Shown here in pieces: positions 1-9,106 of a DNA stretch of 27,184 nt. Source of the DNA: Acidithiobacillus ferruginosus (GTDB taxonomy: Bacteria; Pseudomonadota; Gammaproteobacteria; Acidithiobacillales; Acidithiobacillaceae); assembly GCF_018854495.1 (NCBI RefSeq), contig NZ_JABBDR010000162.1, forward strand, positions 1 to 27,184, given 5' to 3'. The translations under genes and the position numbers were made by a program. Each line of letters opens with the position of its first letter. The stretch's first letter is position 1. A model generated the notes under the pieces. That model saw only the letters and a list, made by a program, of their open reading frames with translations, had not been told where the DNA came from and made no database searches.

Positions 1-1
1 C

Positions 2-3000
2 GCGTCGGGAGCGTATGCCGTAGCGGAAGAGCGCACCGCCATTCTGATGAAAGTGGAAACCCACAACCATCCGACGGCCATTTCGCCTTTTCCCGGAGCG
101 GCCACGGGGAGTGGCGGCGAGATTCGCGACGAGGGTGCCACCGGACGGGGCGGCAAACCCAAGGCGGGTCTGACTGGATTCTCGGTATCGCATCTGCGGA
201 TTCCCGGCTATATCCAGTCTTGGGAGTCGAACCCTTACGGAAAGCCGGCGCGTATCCGCTCGGCGCTGGACATCATGCGCGAAGGCCCCCTGGGTGCTGC
301 GGCCTTCAACAACGAATTCGGCCGCCCGGCCATTGCCGGTTATTTCCGGGTCTTCGAATGTGATCAGGACGGGCTGCACCGCGGCTACCACAAACCCATC
401 ATGCTGGCCGGCGGTCTGGGGCAGATTCGCCCGTTGCTGGTGGAGAAGAAGCCTCTGCCGGAAGGCGCCAAGGTGCTGGTGATCGGCGGCCCGGCCATGC
501 TCATCGGTCTGGGTGGTGGCGCCGCATCCAGTGTGGCCAGCGGGGCAGGGGATGAGCAACTGGATTTTGCCTCGGTGCAGCGCGGCAATCCGGAAATGCA
601 GCGCCGGGCCCAGGAGGTGATCGAGCGCTGTATTGCCCTGGGAGAAGATTCCCCCATTTTGTCCATCCATGATGTCGGGGCGGGCGGGCTCTCCAACGCC
701 ATTCCCGAGTTGTTGCATGATGGTGGGCGTGGCGGCCGTCTGCAACTGCGGGCGGTGCCCAATGAAGAACAGGCCATGTCGCCCATGCAGATCTGGAGTA
801 ATGAGGCGCAGGAGCGGTATGTGCTGGCCGTGGCGGCAGCAGACTTGCTGCGTCTCACGGAAATATGTGCCCGCGAGCGCTGCCCCTGGGCGGTCCTGGG
901 GGAAGCCACGGCCGAGGATGCCCTGATTCTGGAGGATTCCCTGCTCCATGACCGGCCGGTGGATATGGCCCTCAGCGCCCTGCTGGGCTGCCCGCCGCGC
1001 ATGGAGCGGGACAGCCGACATGTGTCGCCCGATTTGCGGCCGCTGGACCTGTCCGGCGCCGACCTGCGCGCTGCCGCCTATGCCGTCCTGCGCCATCCTT
1101 CGGTAGCCAGCAAGGAATTCCTCATCACCATCGGTGACCGCAGTGTCGGCGGCCTGATTCACCGCGACCAGATGGTGGGGCCGTGGCAGGTGCCGGTGGC
1201 CGATTGCGGCGTTACGGCAGCGGACTTCTGGAATAACCACGGCGAGGCCATGGCCATCGGCGAACGTGCCCCGGTAGCGGTGTTGAATCCTGCAGCCAGC
1301 GCCCGGCTGGCCATTGCCGAAGCGCTCACCAATCTTTTTGCCGCCGATGTGGCCGCGCTGGGAGATATCAAGCTCTCGGCCAACTGGATGGCGGCGGCGG
1401 ATCATCCGGGAGAAGACGCGGCGCTCTATGACGCGGTACGTGCTGCGGCACTGGAACTCTGTCCGGCGCTGGACCTTGCCATCCCGGTGGGCAAAGACTC
1501 CCTATCCATGCGCACTATCTGGCGAGAGGAGGGCGTGGAAAAGACCGTCGTGTCGCCCCTGTCGGTGATCATCTCGGCCTTCGCGCCCGTGGCGGATTTG
1601 CGGAAGAGCTGGACCCCCCAGTGGTCTGCTCAACCCGATACGGATCTCTGGCTGGTGGACTTGGGGTGCGGCCGGCTCGGCGCTTCCATTCTGGCCCAGA
1701 CTTTGGGGCAGATGGGCGACAGCGCGCCCGATCTGGATGCTCCGGGGTTGTTGCGCGGCCTGTTCTCCGCATTGCAGGCGTTGCGCATGCAGGAACTGGT
1801 GCTGGCCTACCATGACCGCTCCGACGGTGGCCTCTGGGCGACCCTCTGCGAAATGTCTTTCGCCAGCCGTTGTGGGGCGGACATTCAGCTGCCTTCGGGG
1901 GCGGATGGCTGGTCCTTCCTCTTTGCCGAGGAACCGGGAGTGGTCATTCAGACCCCAGCCGCCCAGCGCGAGCAAATTATGCAGATTTTTGCCGATGTCG
2001 GCCTCGTTGGACGGGCTCGGGTCATTGGTCAGGTAAAGGCCGACCACTGGCGTTTACAAATACAGCAGGACGGCCAATCCGTTCTGAATGAAGCTGTCGC
2101 TGAACTACTGCGTGTCTGGGCGGAGACCAGTAACCGGATGCAGGCCCTGCGCGATGATCCGCTTTGCGCCCAGGAGGCCTTTGCCATGGTGGCCGGCGAA
2201 GATGCGCCGCTGTTCTCCCAGCTGTCTTTTACCCCGCAGATGCCGATGATTCAAACCGGGGTCAAGCCCCGTGTAGCCATTCTCCGCGAGCAGGGTGTAA
2301 ACGGCCAGATCGAGATGGCGGCGGCTTTCCATCGTGCCGGTTTTACCAGCGTGGACGTGCATATGAGCGACCTTGCGGCCGGTCGTTATCGCTTACCGGA
2401 TTTCCAGGCAATGGCCGCTTGCGGCGGCTTTTCCTACGGAGATGTGCTGGGCGCCGGTGCGGGCTGGGCCAAATCGATCCTTTTCCATGATCGTCTGCGG
2501 GACGATTTTGCCGCCTTCTTTGCCGATACCTCGCGCCTTGCCCTAGGTGTATGCAATGGCTGTCAGATGCTCGCGGAACTGCGCGACATTATCCCCGGCG
2601 CGGCGCACTGGCCGCATTTTGCACGCAATCGCTCGGAGCAGTTCGAAGCGCGGCTGGCCATGGTCGAGGTCGTGGATTCGCCGTCGCTGTTATTTGCGGG
2701 TATGGCAGGCACTTACGCGCCCATCGTCATTGCCCATGGCGAAGGGCGGGCGCGCTTCACCGGGGATCAGTCTGGCTCAGGGCCTGTTACCCTGCGTTTT
2801 GTGGATGCCCAGGGACAGCCTGCAGTGCAGTATCCAGCCAATCCCAACGGCTCCCCGCACGGCGTTACTGGCCTCTGTAATGAGGACGGCCGGGTGTCTA
2901 TCCTCATGCCGCACCCGGAGCGGGTCGTGCGCAGTTTACAGATGAGCTGGCGGCCGCCGGAGTGGGGTGAGGCAACACCATGGATGCAGATTTTTGTAAA

Positions 3001-3022
3001 CGCACGGAAGGCGTTGGGGTAA
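2..3022 (+). CDS. purL: Phosphoribosylformylglycinamidine synthase, 5' end cut by window
   Basis: Large single-chain FGAM synthase of purine biosynthesis (FGAR + glutamine + ATP to FGAM), cytoplasmic. The frame is open from the first bases of the window, so the ATG at 47 is internal; about 1007 codons are visible, against roughly 1290 in the gammaproteobacterial enzyme, so the N-terminal PurS-like and linker part lies outside. Visible are the two AIR-synthase-like halves, beginning with the substrate motif [19 protein letters not shown], and a C-terminal class I glutamine amidotransferase domain. Its nucleophile Cys is in GVCNGCQM (codon near 2552) and its His/Glu in PHPERVV (near 2910). The gene ends with TAA; a tRNA gene on the other strand follows, sharing a hairpin that may end both transcripts. 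Identity is very secure. Confidence 0.97.
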   Translation, partial: ASGAYAVAEERTAILMKVETHNHPTAISPFPGAATGSGGEIRDEGATGRGGKPKAGLTGFSVSHLRIPGYIQSWESNPYGKPARIRSALDIMREGPLGAAAFNNEFGRPAIAGYFRVFECDQDGLHRGYHKPIMLAGGLGQIRPLLVEKKPLPEGAKVLVIGGPAMLIGLGGGAASSVASGAGDEQLDFASVQRGNPEMQRRAQEVIERCIALGEDSPILSIHDVGAGGLSNAIPELLHDGGRGGRLQLRAVPNEEQAMSPMQIWSNEAQERYVLAVAAADLLRLTEICARERCPWAVLGEATAEDALILEDSLLHDRPVDMALSALLGCPPRMERDSRHVSPDLRPLDLSGADLRAAAYAVLRHPSVASKEFLITIGDRSVGGLIHRDQMVGPWQVPVADCGVTAADFWNNHGEAMAIGERAPVAVLNPAASARLAIAEALTNLFAADVAALGDIKLSANWMAAADHPGEDAALYDAVRAAALELCPALDLAIPVGKDSLSMRTIWREEGVEKTVVSPLSVIISAFAPVADLRKSWTPQWSAQPDTDLWLVDLGCGRLGASILAQTLGQMGDSAPDLDAPGLLRGLFSALQALRMQELVLAYHDRSDGGLWATLCEMSFASRCGADIQLPSGADGWSFLFAEEPGVVIQTPAAQREQIMQIFADVGLVGRARVIGQVKADHWRLQIQQDGQSVLNEAVAELLRVWAETSNRMQALRDDPLCAQEAFAMVAGEDAPLFSQLSFTPQMPMIQTGVKPRVAILREQGVNGQIEMAAAFHRAGFTSVDVHMSDLAAGRYRLPDFQAMAACGGFSYGDVLGAGAGWAKSILFHDRLRDDFAAFFADTSRLALGVCNGCQMLAELRDIIPGAAHWPHFARNRSEQFEARLAMVEVVDSPSLLFAGMAGTYAPIVIAHGEGRARFTGDQSGSGPVTLRFVDAQGQPAVQYPANPNGSPHGVTGLCNEDGRVSILMPHPERVVRSLQMSWRPPEWGEATPWMQIFVNARKALG

Positions 3023-3135
3023 TGCTCGGAGCAAAATAAGATATTTCCCTAACGCGGCGGTCGGCTTTCTCCCGTTGCCATTCGCTGCACCTCGCGCTGC
3101 ACCAGATTTCCGGCCAAGTGCAGCATAATTGCAGC

Positions 3136-3182
3136 GAAAAAATCAACAAGGGCCTAAGCCGGTTGGCCTAGACCCTTGTTTT
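3136..3182 (-). terminator. Rho-independent terminator of tRNA-Ala, possibly bidirectional
   Basis: AACAAGGG (3145-3152) pairs with CCCTTGTT (3173-3180), and the stem continues inward through CTA/TAG and GCC/GGC to a GGTT loop. On the minus strand it is followed by TTGATTTTTT, a good U tract just after the tRNA 3' end. On the plus strand, facing purL, it is followed only by TTTTATC, so purL termination here is possible but weaker. Confidence 0.85.
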
Positions 3183-3185
3183 ATC

Positions 3186-3261
<76 letters not shown>

Positions 3262-3271
3262 ATTGCCGCGT

Positions 3272-3300
3272 AGGATAAAGGCAACTCCCCTGTAATGCAA
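3272..3300 (-). promoter_or_regulatory. Sigma-70 promoter of tRNA-Ala
   Basis: Minus strand: -35 TTGCAT (3295-3300), 17-bp spacer, -10 TATCCT (3272-3277). The predicted start lies a few bases before the mature tRNA 5' end. Motif match only. Confidence 0.5.
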
Positions 3301-3333
3301 TGGGCGGCACACGGTGTTTGGAAATGCTGAGCC

Positions 3334-4341
3334 TTACGCCCGGCCCACCACCACGACATCGCTGCCGAAGGGAAAAATCTCCGGATTGAGGCCGGCCTCG
3401 CTGAGGGCTGTGGCGATTTCCTCCGGATGCAGGAAATGGTTGCCCTGTACATGTTCGGTTAGATTTTGAAAGGCCATGCCGCGTAGCGGCGGCTCACGCA
3501 GCACGCGGTGATCGTCGGGCCAGGCCGGCTCCCAGATGACGATGGCGCCTTCAGGTTTCAGGCTGGCGTGCAGTCGCTGAAAAATCTCACCACGGTTTTC
3601 CCAGACATGATGCAGGGCGCGATTCATGGCGATGAGATCGGCGGGCTCTGGCAGGGAAAACTGATGGATATCACCTTCATCAAAATGCAGGCGATCTGCG
3701 ATACCCTCGCTTTGGGCTTTTTCCGTAGCCTGGCGGATGTTTTCGGCGAAACCATCTAGCCCCAGACCGTGCAGATGTCCGCAGCGTGCGGCGAGTGCCC
3801 GCAAATACCAGCCATTGCCGCATCCCAGGTCCACCGCCAGCCCACCGCGAGCATCGACTTCGGCAAAGATGGGGACGGCCGGGCAGATTTTCTCCTCGAA
3901 CGTCTTGCGAAAATTGTTCTCCAGCATCAGCCCGAACCAGGGCAGAATAGTTTCGCGTTCGGCCAGCACCTTTTCACCGGGACGTTCACCCGTGCGCATG
4001 AGACCCGCCGCCCGCTCCGCCATGTGTGCAGAAAGTACGGCACCCACTGCTACGCCCACGCGGCAGTTTTCGGCTTCCGGGCGCATGCTGTCGCCATCCT
4101 CAGTCAGCCGCCATTGCTCACTGTCGGTCAGTTCCAGCCAGCCAAAGGCATAGGCGGCATCACACCAGCGCAGCACGTAGCCGGTATCCATCCCGGCAGC
4201 GGCCGCCAGCGCTGTGCTGTCGGCGTTGCCCAGAGTATGGAGGGTGCTAAAAAGCCCGTTGACGACGCCAATGAAAGCGATGTTCAGGGATAATGCGCCC
4301 TGAGCCTGTTGCCGAAGTTCATCCATGCTGCGTAACGCCAT
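3334..4341 (-). CDS. Class I SAM-dependent methyltransferase with N-terminal winged-helix region
   Basis: 335 residues. The N-terminal ~100 residues look like the helical/winged-helix dimerisation part found in O-methyltransferase-like proteins. The catalytic Rossmann domain carries motif I VDLGCGNGWY (about 170-179), an acidic FDEGDIHQF segment that fits the adenine-binding loop, and NRALHHVWENR as a typical post-motif. The substrate cannot be told from sequence. The start is well supported: AAGGAGGGAG lies 6-9 nt before the ATG, and this ribosome site overlaps the stop of the upstream exporter gene, so the two genes are very probably co-transcribed and perhaps translationally coupled. Small-molecule or lipid methylation are both possible. 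Confidence 0.85.
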   Translation of the reverse strand: MALRSMDELRQQAQGALSLNIAFIGVVNGLFSTLHTLGNADSTALAAAAGMDTGYVLRWCDAAYAFGWLELTDSEQWRLTEDGDSMRPEAENCRVGVAVGAVLSAHMAERAAGLMRTGERPGEKVLAERETILPWFGLMLENNFRKTFEEKICPAVPIFAEVDARGGLAVDLGCGNGWYLRALAARCGHLHGLGLDGFAENIRQATEKAQSEGIADRLHFDEGDIHQFSLPEPADLIAMNRALHHVWENRGEIFQRLHASLKPEGAIVIWEPAWPDDHRVLREPPLRGMAFQNLTEHVQGNHFLHPEEIATALSEAGLNPEIFPFGSDVVVVGRA

Positions 4342-4356
4342 GTCACACTCCCTCCT

Positions 4357-5118
4357 TCAGATGAGATATTTCAAACCGACCACCGCAAGTACCGCGAGGG
4401 TCCCCATGAGAAAAGCCCTTTGATTGATGCGCAGATGCAAGCGATTACCTGTCCACAAACCGAGCAGCACCGGGGGAATCAGCAGGAGAAAACCCACCGT
4501 CAATTGCCAGGTCAGTAGGGCCAGCGCTACGTACATAAAGGCCCGCAGAATATTGTCCGTGAGGGCGATACCTTGAAACGTGGCGCGAAAGGCGCGTTTG
4601 TCGAGATGGCGCATTTGCAGATAGGCGACAATGGGCGGACCCCCGCCGCCGTACAAACTGCCCACCACCCCACCGAAAATGCCCAGCGGCATTCCCCAGC
4701 GCAAGGCGACCTGGGGTAGTCGCTCAGGCTTCATGACCAGCGCATAGAGCACGTAGGCGAGAATGAACACGCCGAGAAAGCGAGTAAGATTCTGGGCATT
4801 GGTATCGGCGAGAATAAAGGAGCCGAAGGCCAGCCCGATCACGCTGCCGGGAATCAGCCAGCGCAACTCCGGCCAGCGCATTTCCCGGAAGTCATAGGCG
4901 CCGAGCAGTACGGAACCGAGCAGATCCAGCAGCAGCACCACGGGCACTACTTCTTTGATGGGGAAGATAAGCGTCAGCAGCGCCACCGAAATCAATCCGG
5001 AGCCAAAACCGATCACTGCGCGGACATAAAAGGCGACCAGAATGATCACCCCCGCGATGGCCCAGAGCAATGGATTTTGGATCAGCGTGGCGTAGGAGAG
5101 GGAAGCGTGCGTCAACAT
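4357..5118 (-). CDS. TauE/SafE-family (sulfite/organosulfur exporter-like) membrane protein
   Basis: About 253 residues, nearly all hydrophobic, with roughly eight membrane segments arranged as two related halves. GFGSGLISVALLTLIFPIKEVVP near the N-terminus and GVVGSLYGGGGPPIVAYL at mid-protein are the paired signature motifs of the TauE/SafE (DUF81) family. Members are inner-membrane exporters, some for sulfite, sulfoacetate or other anions; the actual substrate is unknown. The frame extends upstream to a TTG at 5157, but that adds 13 charged residues without a ribosome site, so I prefer the ATG at 5116-5118. It is the first gene of a two-gene operon with the methyltransferase downstream. 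A sulfur-compound role would suit a sulfur oxidiser, but that is inference. Confidence 0.85.
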   Translation of the reverse strand: MLTHASLSYATLIQNPLLWAIAGVIILVAFYVRAVIGFGSGLISVALLTLIFPIKEVVPVVLLLDLLGSVLLGAYDFREMRWPELRWLIPGSVIGLAFGSFILADTNAQNLTRFLGVFILAYVLYALVMKPERLPQVALRWGMPLGIFGGVVGSLYGGGGPPIVAYLQMRHLDKRAFRATFQGIALTDNILRAFMYVALALLTWQLTVGFLLLIPPVLLGLWTGNRLHLRINQRAFLMGTLAVLAVVGLKYLI

Positions 5119-5285
5119 ACCGACCAGTCTATATCCTTTGCGGACGAGCTTCCACAAAAAGGTTGCGAACAGTATCCCTATACGGAATACTTACCTGTGG
5201 GCAACTGTAAAAAAATAGACTACTATCAAAGCATCCTGAGAAATTACTTGAACCTGATACAGACGAGCGGTGAGGTGTTATTCCC

Positions 5286-6239
5286 ATGCTGGCCTCCATT
5301 TCTGCACCCGACACATCATCCGGACGCACCACCGCGAAACGCCTGCCGCCGATGCGCCTGTGGCTCCCCTACGTGCTTTTGTACGCCACAATGCTGCTGT
5401 GTTGTATGCCACCTGCCCAGGCCGGAACCAGCGGTCTGCCTCCCATAGATGCGCGGGCATTCATTCTGATGAATGCCGATACTGGCGCGATCATCGCCAC
5501 CAAAAATGCCTATCAGCCCTACGCCATCGCCAGCATTACCAAGCTGATGACGTTGTATCTGCTCTTCAAGGATATCGACAGCGGTCATCTGCAGTTGAAC
5601 CAGCACTTTGTACCCTGCAGGGCGGCGCTGCAGACGGGGGGATCCAGCATGTTCATGCATCCTGGCCTGCCTTTTACCATTGCACAACTGATCCTTGGGA
5701 TGACTGTGCCGTCTGGCAACGACGCCGCCGTGGAGGCGGCGCATCTGGTAGCCGGCAGTGTGCCTGCCTTTGTTGCCGAGATGAACCGGACGGCGCGCAA
5801 GATCGGGATGCTTTCCACCACCTTCCATGATCCCGATGGGTTGCCGCATCCCAACAACATGGCCAGTCCTTACGATGTGGCCGTCCTCACCCGCACTATC
5901 ATGACCCAGTTTCCGCAGTTCATGCCCTTTTTCCGGCACGAAAACTTCACCTACGCGGGCATCACCAGCCCCAATCCCAATTTGCTGGTGGGACGCGTGC
6001 CCTTTATCACCGGCATGAAAAGTGGCTATACCGACGCTGCAGGGCATTGCCTTGTCGCTACGGGCACGCAGAATGGTATCAGGCTGATCGCGGTGATTCT
6101 CGGCGTACCATCTTTCCGTGACGAAGGCCGCGGGTTCTGGCGGGCTTCCTGGCAGAGCCTCAAGTTACTGGACTGGGGTTTCGCCCGCACCCTCTGGCTG
6201 CCTTCGGTACCGCATCTGGAGCGAACCTCGGCCCGGTGA
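5286..6239 (+). CDS. D-alanyl-D-alanine carboxypeptidase/endopeptidase, PBP7-like (S11 family)
   Basis: 317 residues. The N-terminal ~46 residues contain a hydrophobic export segment ending in AQA, so the protein is probably secreted to the periplasm. All three penicillin-binding motifs are present: SITK (Ser83 nucleophile, Lys86), SGN (143-145) and KSG (245-247). This assigns it to peptidase family S11, which trims or cuts peptidoglycan peptides. It ends soon after the catalytic domain and lacks the C-terminal beta domain and amphipathic anchor of PBP5/DacA, so it resembles PBP7 (PbpG) in length. GAGGT nine bases before the ATG supports the start. It is convergent with the MFS pump gene, only 9 bp between stops. 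Confidence 0.92.
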   Translation: MLASISAPDTSSGRTTAKRLPPMRLWLPYVLLYATMLLCCMPPAQAGTSGLPPIDARAFILMNADTGAIIATKNAYQPYAIASITKLMTLYLLFKDIDSGHLQLNQHFVPCRAALQTGGSSMFMHPGLPFTIAQLILGMTVPSGNDAAVEAAHLVAGSVPAFVAEMNRTARKIGMLSTTFHDPDGLPHPNNMASPYDVAVLTRTIMTQFPQFMPFFRHENFTYAGITSPNPNLLVGRVPFITGMKSGYTDAAGHCLVATGTQNGIRLIAVILGVPSFRDEGRGFWRASWQSLKLLDWGFARTLWLPSVPHLERTSAR

Positions 6240-6248
6240 ACCCGGCCT

Positions 6249-7784
6249 TCATTCGCCGAAGTGTGTTACCGGTGCCACGCTTGCTGAGCTGCCGGGTGGT
6301 TTCTTCAGGAACATGATCAGCGGAATCAAAACCAGAAAGCCATAAAAAACCAGCATAAAGGCATCCAGCGTTCCGCGCATGTTCGCCTGGTCATAAACGA
6401 CGACGTTACCCAGCACCTGCCAGGTCGTCGGCCCAGGAGTCAGGCCTGCTGCCGTAAGATACCGGTAAAAAGCGGGATTGAACGGATTGATGACCCCTCC
6501 CATCTGATTCCAGCCGACCTGTGTTTCCTGAGTCATCACCGTCGAAACGATGGCGATACCGATGCTTCCGCCCAAGGTCCGCATCAGGTTGAAAATGCCC
6601 GAGCCCTCCGCCTGTTGGGCTTTTTTGAGGGTCGTAAAGGCCAGGGTGAAGAGCGGGATTGTCACCAGACCAAAACCGATACCGCGAATGAAACTGGGCC
6701 AAATCACCCAGGCCATGCTGATATCCAGATTGTAGAGCGTGGTGAGATAAGTGCCGAATGCTCCGAAAGCGATGCCCACCAACACGATATTGCGTGGATT
6801 GACGCCACGTCCCAGCATGCGCCCCGCGAACATCATGGCGATCATGGCACCGATACCCTGCGGTGCCATCACCAGTCCCGCGGTAAATGCCTCATAGCGC
6901 ATCAGGCCCTCCAGCATGATAGGCAGAATCACCATGGTTCCGAAGAGGGCGAGACCGAATATGCCGATTCCCATGCTGCCGATGGACAGATTCCGGTCTT
7001 TGAGCAGACGCAAATCCACTACGGGATAGGGTGTGCTCAGAGAGCGCCAGACGAAAAAAAGCATACCCAAAATGGCGCAGATGGTCAGGATGATGATGGT
7101 CCGCGAACTGAACCAGTTATCCTGATCACCGAGGCTCAGCATGCCTTGCAGGCTGCCCAGCCCTACGGCCATCAGCGTGAAGCCTATCCAGTCCACTGGA
7201 CGGGGAGTGGCGCTCTTGCCGCCGTCGGGAATGGTCCGCATGAGCAGGAAGGCGAGGATGCCGAAGGGAATATTCACATAGAACACCCAGCGCCAACTGA
7301 GCGTGTCCGTCAGATAGCCACCCAGGGTAGGACCCAGGATCGGACCCAGCATGATGCCCATGCCGAGAATGGCCATGGCCTGGCCACGCTTGTCGGACGG
7401 GTAGGCGCCAAGCATGATGGTTTGCCCTACGGGGGCCAGAGAAGCACCAAAAATGCCTTGCAGGAAACGCCAGAGCACGATTTCCACCAGACCATGGGAC
7501 TGCCCGCAGAGCACGGAAGAAATCACAAAGCCGACCACACTCCAAAGCATGATGGTGCGTTGACCATAGCGTTCCACCAGTAACCCGGTGAGGGGCAGGA
7601 TGATCACATTGGCGACCATGTAACTGGTGAGCACCCAGGTGATCTGATCGCTGTTGGCATGCAGGGAGCCGCGCATGTAGGTCAGCGCTACGTTGACAAT
7701 GGTCAGGTCGAGCACCTGCATGACTACCGCCAGCATGACCGCGACCGTAATGGTAAGACGTGAAGCCGGGCTCTCTTGCGCCAC
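6249..7784 (-). CDS. DHA2-family MFS multidrug efflux transporter (EmrB/QacA type)
   Basis: 511 residues with about 14 hydrophobic segments, the 14-TMS drug:H+ antiporter-2 layout. Motif D1-like DLTIVNVAL lies in TM1, GQRTIMLWS fits motif A, and GIMLGPILGPTLGGYL is the antiporter motif C. It pumps hydrophobic or toxic compounds out of the cell; EmrB-type members work with an EmrA periplasmic adaptor and an outer-membrane channel, but no adaptor gene is adjacent. I set the start at the GTG (7782-7784), preceded by AGAGGAGC. The frame runs on to 7919, but the extra part overlaps a near-consensus promoter and an operator, so it cannot be translated from that promoter. Regulation by a TetR-like protein is likely. 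Confidence 0.9.
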   Translation of the reverse strand: MAQESPASRLTITVAVMLAVVMQVLDLTIVNVALTYMRGSLHANSDQITWVLTSYMVANVIILPLTGLLVERYGQRTIMLWSVVGFVISSVLCGQSHGLVEIVLWRFLQGIFGASLAPVGQTIMLGAYPSDKRGQAMAILGMGIMLGPILGPTLGGYLTDTLSWRWVFYVNIPFGILAFLLMRTIPDGGKSATPRPVDWIGFTLMAVGLGSLQGMLSLGDQDNWFSSRTIIILTICAILGMLFFVWRSLSTPYPVVDLRLLKDRNLSIGSMGIGIFGLALFGTMVILPIMLEGLMRYEAFTAGLVMAPQGIGAMIAMMFAGRMLGRGVNPRNIVLVGIAFGAFGTYLTTLYNLDISMAWVIWPSFIRGIGFGLVTIPLFTLAFTTLKKAQQAEGSGIFNLMRTLGGSIGIAIVSTVMTQETQVGWNQMGGVINPFNPAFYRYLTAAGLTPGPTTWQVLGNVVVYDQANMRGTLDAFMLVFYGFLVLIPLIMFLKKPPGSSASVAPVTHFGE

Positions 7785-7875
7785 GGATGGGCTCCTCTCT
7801 GGGGCGGATGGTCCTGCAAGTACCGATCCGCTTTGCGCACACCGACGCCGGTCCGACGAATGCGCCCGTCCGGAT

Positions 7876-7889
7876 ACCGACCGTTCGGT
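7876..7889. promoter_or_regulatory. TetR-like operator of the MFS pump
   Basis: ACCGACCGTTCGGT: arms ACCGAC and TTCGGT around two bases, one mismatch. It begins just after the -10 box and covers the predicted start site, where a bound repressor would block transcription. It matches 12 of 14 positions of the operator before the old yellow enzyme gene. Confidence 0.7.
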
Positions 7890-7890
7890 C

Positions 7891-7919
7891 ACTATAAGGT
7901 GGGTGCCACGGTCTGGCAA
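7891..7919 (-). promoter_or_regulatory. Sigma-70 promoter of the MFS pump
   Basis: Minus strand: -35 TTGCCA (7914-7919), 17-bp spacer, -10 TATAGT (7891-7896). Expected transcription start near 7884, about 100 bases before the GTG start codon. Confidence 0.75.
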
Positions 7920-7965
7920 GCCCGAGCCCGTGGCTTCATCGCGTGAGACACCACCTGGTCGTCAT

Positions 7966-7989
7966 AAAAAAGCCGGCCCGTAGGCCGGC
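7966..7989 (-). terminator. Rho-independent terminator of the 52-aa gene
   Basis: Minus strand: GCCGGCC, loop TACG, GGCCGGC, then TTTTTTATG. A perfect 7-bp GC stem with a six-base U tract, 25 bp after the stop of the small gene. Confidence 0.92.
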
Positions 7990-8014
7990 CGGTCAGAGGT
8001 CAGACAGTAGACGC

Positions 8015-8173
8015 TCAGGCAGAACGCAACACGGCTAGATTCCGCAGGTCCCGGCCGTCTGAAAATGCCTGTTGGAGTTGCTCGTCCGTGACATCAGCAA
8101 AGCAGTATCCTGCTTCTTCCAGCTGATAAATTAGGGAGATGAGCTCGAATTCCTGTTCCATTTCCTGTTCCAT
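8015..8173 (-). CDS. Small acidic protein, 52 aa, function unknown
   Basis: I do not recognise this protein. The preferred start is the ATG at 8171-8173, because GAGGA lies seven bases before it; the open frame continues upstream, but that part crosses an AT-rich non-coding stretch and the 3' end of the pseudouridine synthase gene. The product begins MEQEMEQEFELISLIYQLEE, is acidic in its N-terminal half and probably helical, followed by AGYCFADVTDEQLQQAF. It has no signal peptide or membrane segment. That it is a real gene is supported by a ribosome site, a plausible promoter (TTTACA, 17 bp, TATGTT on the minus strand near 8197-8235) and a strong terminator after it. Confidence 0.6.
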   Translation of the reverse strand: MEQEMEQEFELISLIYQLEEAGYCFADVTDEQLQQAFSDGRDLRNLAVLRSA

Positions 8174-8288
8174 GGCATCATCCTCATCAGTAAATAAGAC
8201 ATCTCTAACATACATTAATTCTATTGATCTGTAAATACCATAGATATCTAATATAGGGAGGCCTCTGCGCCACAAGGTTCGGTTAGGA

Positions 8289-9095
8289 TCATTCCGGCGG
8301 TAGGCAGGGGGTATCACGGGGCGTGGGCGTCTGACGTAGCAACTCTTCCTCATCACTACGCAACCACCGCCATTCGCCGGCCCGCAGTTCGCCGAGAGGC
8401 AGATTTCCCACCGCTACGCGAATCAGTCGCAACACTTCCCTATCACAGGCGGCAAGGAGGCGCCGAATCTGGCGATTGCGTCCTTCCTGCAAGACAAACT
8501 CCAGCCATTGGGTTTTGCCACCGCAGCGTAACTCCCTGATCTGCATCGGCAGGCACGGTTCGCCGTCGAGCACGGAGCCCGCCGCGAGTTGGACTACAGC
8601 GCCGGCGGAGAGGGGCGGGCGAATCTGCACATGATAGGTCTTGGCCACATGCTGATCCGGATCCAGCAGTCGTTGCGCCCAGTGTGGATCGTTGCTGAAA
8701 AGCAGCAGGCCGGAGCTGGCCTGATCCAGGCGTCCGACGGGTGCCAGCCATGGACTCCCGGGTAGCAGATCGTATACGGTGGCACGTCCTCTTTCATCCT
8801 GGCGAGTAGTAAGAACGCCGCGCGGCTTGTGTAACAGCAAAACCTGGCGGGTGCTGGCGGTGATGTCGAGACCATCGATCCGGATACCGGGGCTGGACAG
8901 AGGGAAGCGTGCCTCGGGATCGAGGATCCGGCGACCGTCTACCTCTACCCGCCCGGCACGAATCCATTCCACCGCAACGGTCCGGGAACACAGCCCCGCT
9001 TTGGACAGGATGCGGGCAAGCCCAAAGCGGGGGGCACTTTGGTCTTGCCCAAACTTTGGACTATGATCTGAAGGATGTTTCACCAGACTGCCCAA
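8289..9095 (-). CDS. RsuA/RluB/RluE-family rRNA pseudouridine synthase
   Basis: About 268 residues. An S4 RNA-binding domain (LARILSKAGLCSRTVAVEWIRAGRVEVDG, about 26-54) precedes a catalytic domain with the family motif GRLDQASSGLLLF, in which Asp124 is the catalytic residue, and the C-terminal LQEGRNRQIRRLLAA motif shared by RsuA, RluB, RluE and RluF. It isomerises a uridine in 16S or 23S rRNA; the exact site cannot be decided, though the simple S4 plus catalytic layout suits RluB/RluE. The start is uncertain: the frame opens at a TTG (9095) with a GTG at 9083, neither with a clear ribosome site. The upstream end overlaps the predicted promoter of the divergent EncFtn gene. Confidence 0.9.
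   Translation of the reverse strand: MGSLVKHPSDHSPKFGQDQSAPRFGLARILSKAGLCSRTVAVEWIRAGRVEVDGRRILDPEARFPLSSPGIRIDGLDITASTRQVLLLHKPRGVLTTRQDERGRATVYDLLPGSPWLAPVGRLDQASSGLLLFSNDPHWAQRLLDPDQHVAKTYHVQIRPPLSAGAVVQLAAGSVLDGEPCLPMQIRELRCGGKTQWLEFVLQEGRNRQIRRLLAACDREVLRLIRVAVGNLPLGELRAGEWRWLRSDEEELLRQTPTPRDTPCLPPE
9039..9067 (+). promoter_or_regulatory. Candidate promoter of the EncFtn-like gene
   Basis: TTGGTC (9039-9044), 17-bp spacer, TATGAT (9062-9067), about 40 bp before the ATG. It lies inside the first codons assigned to the divergent pseudouridine synthase gene. I saw no Fur-like box. Motif match only. Confidence 0.4.
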
Positions 9096-9106
9096 AGGAG
9101 TCGATC

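Noticed and set aside
5316..6047. 243-codon minus-strand frame opposite the PBP7-like gene
   Set aside because: The plus frame has all three penicillin-binding motifs and a ribosome site; the minus frame has none.
6615..7583. 322-codon plus-strand frame opposite the MFS pump
   Set aside because: Composition is rich in His and Gln as expected for the reverse of a membrane-protein gene; no family match or ribosome site.
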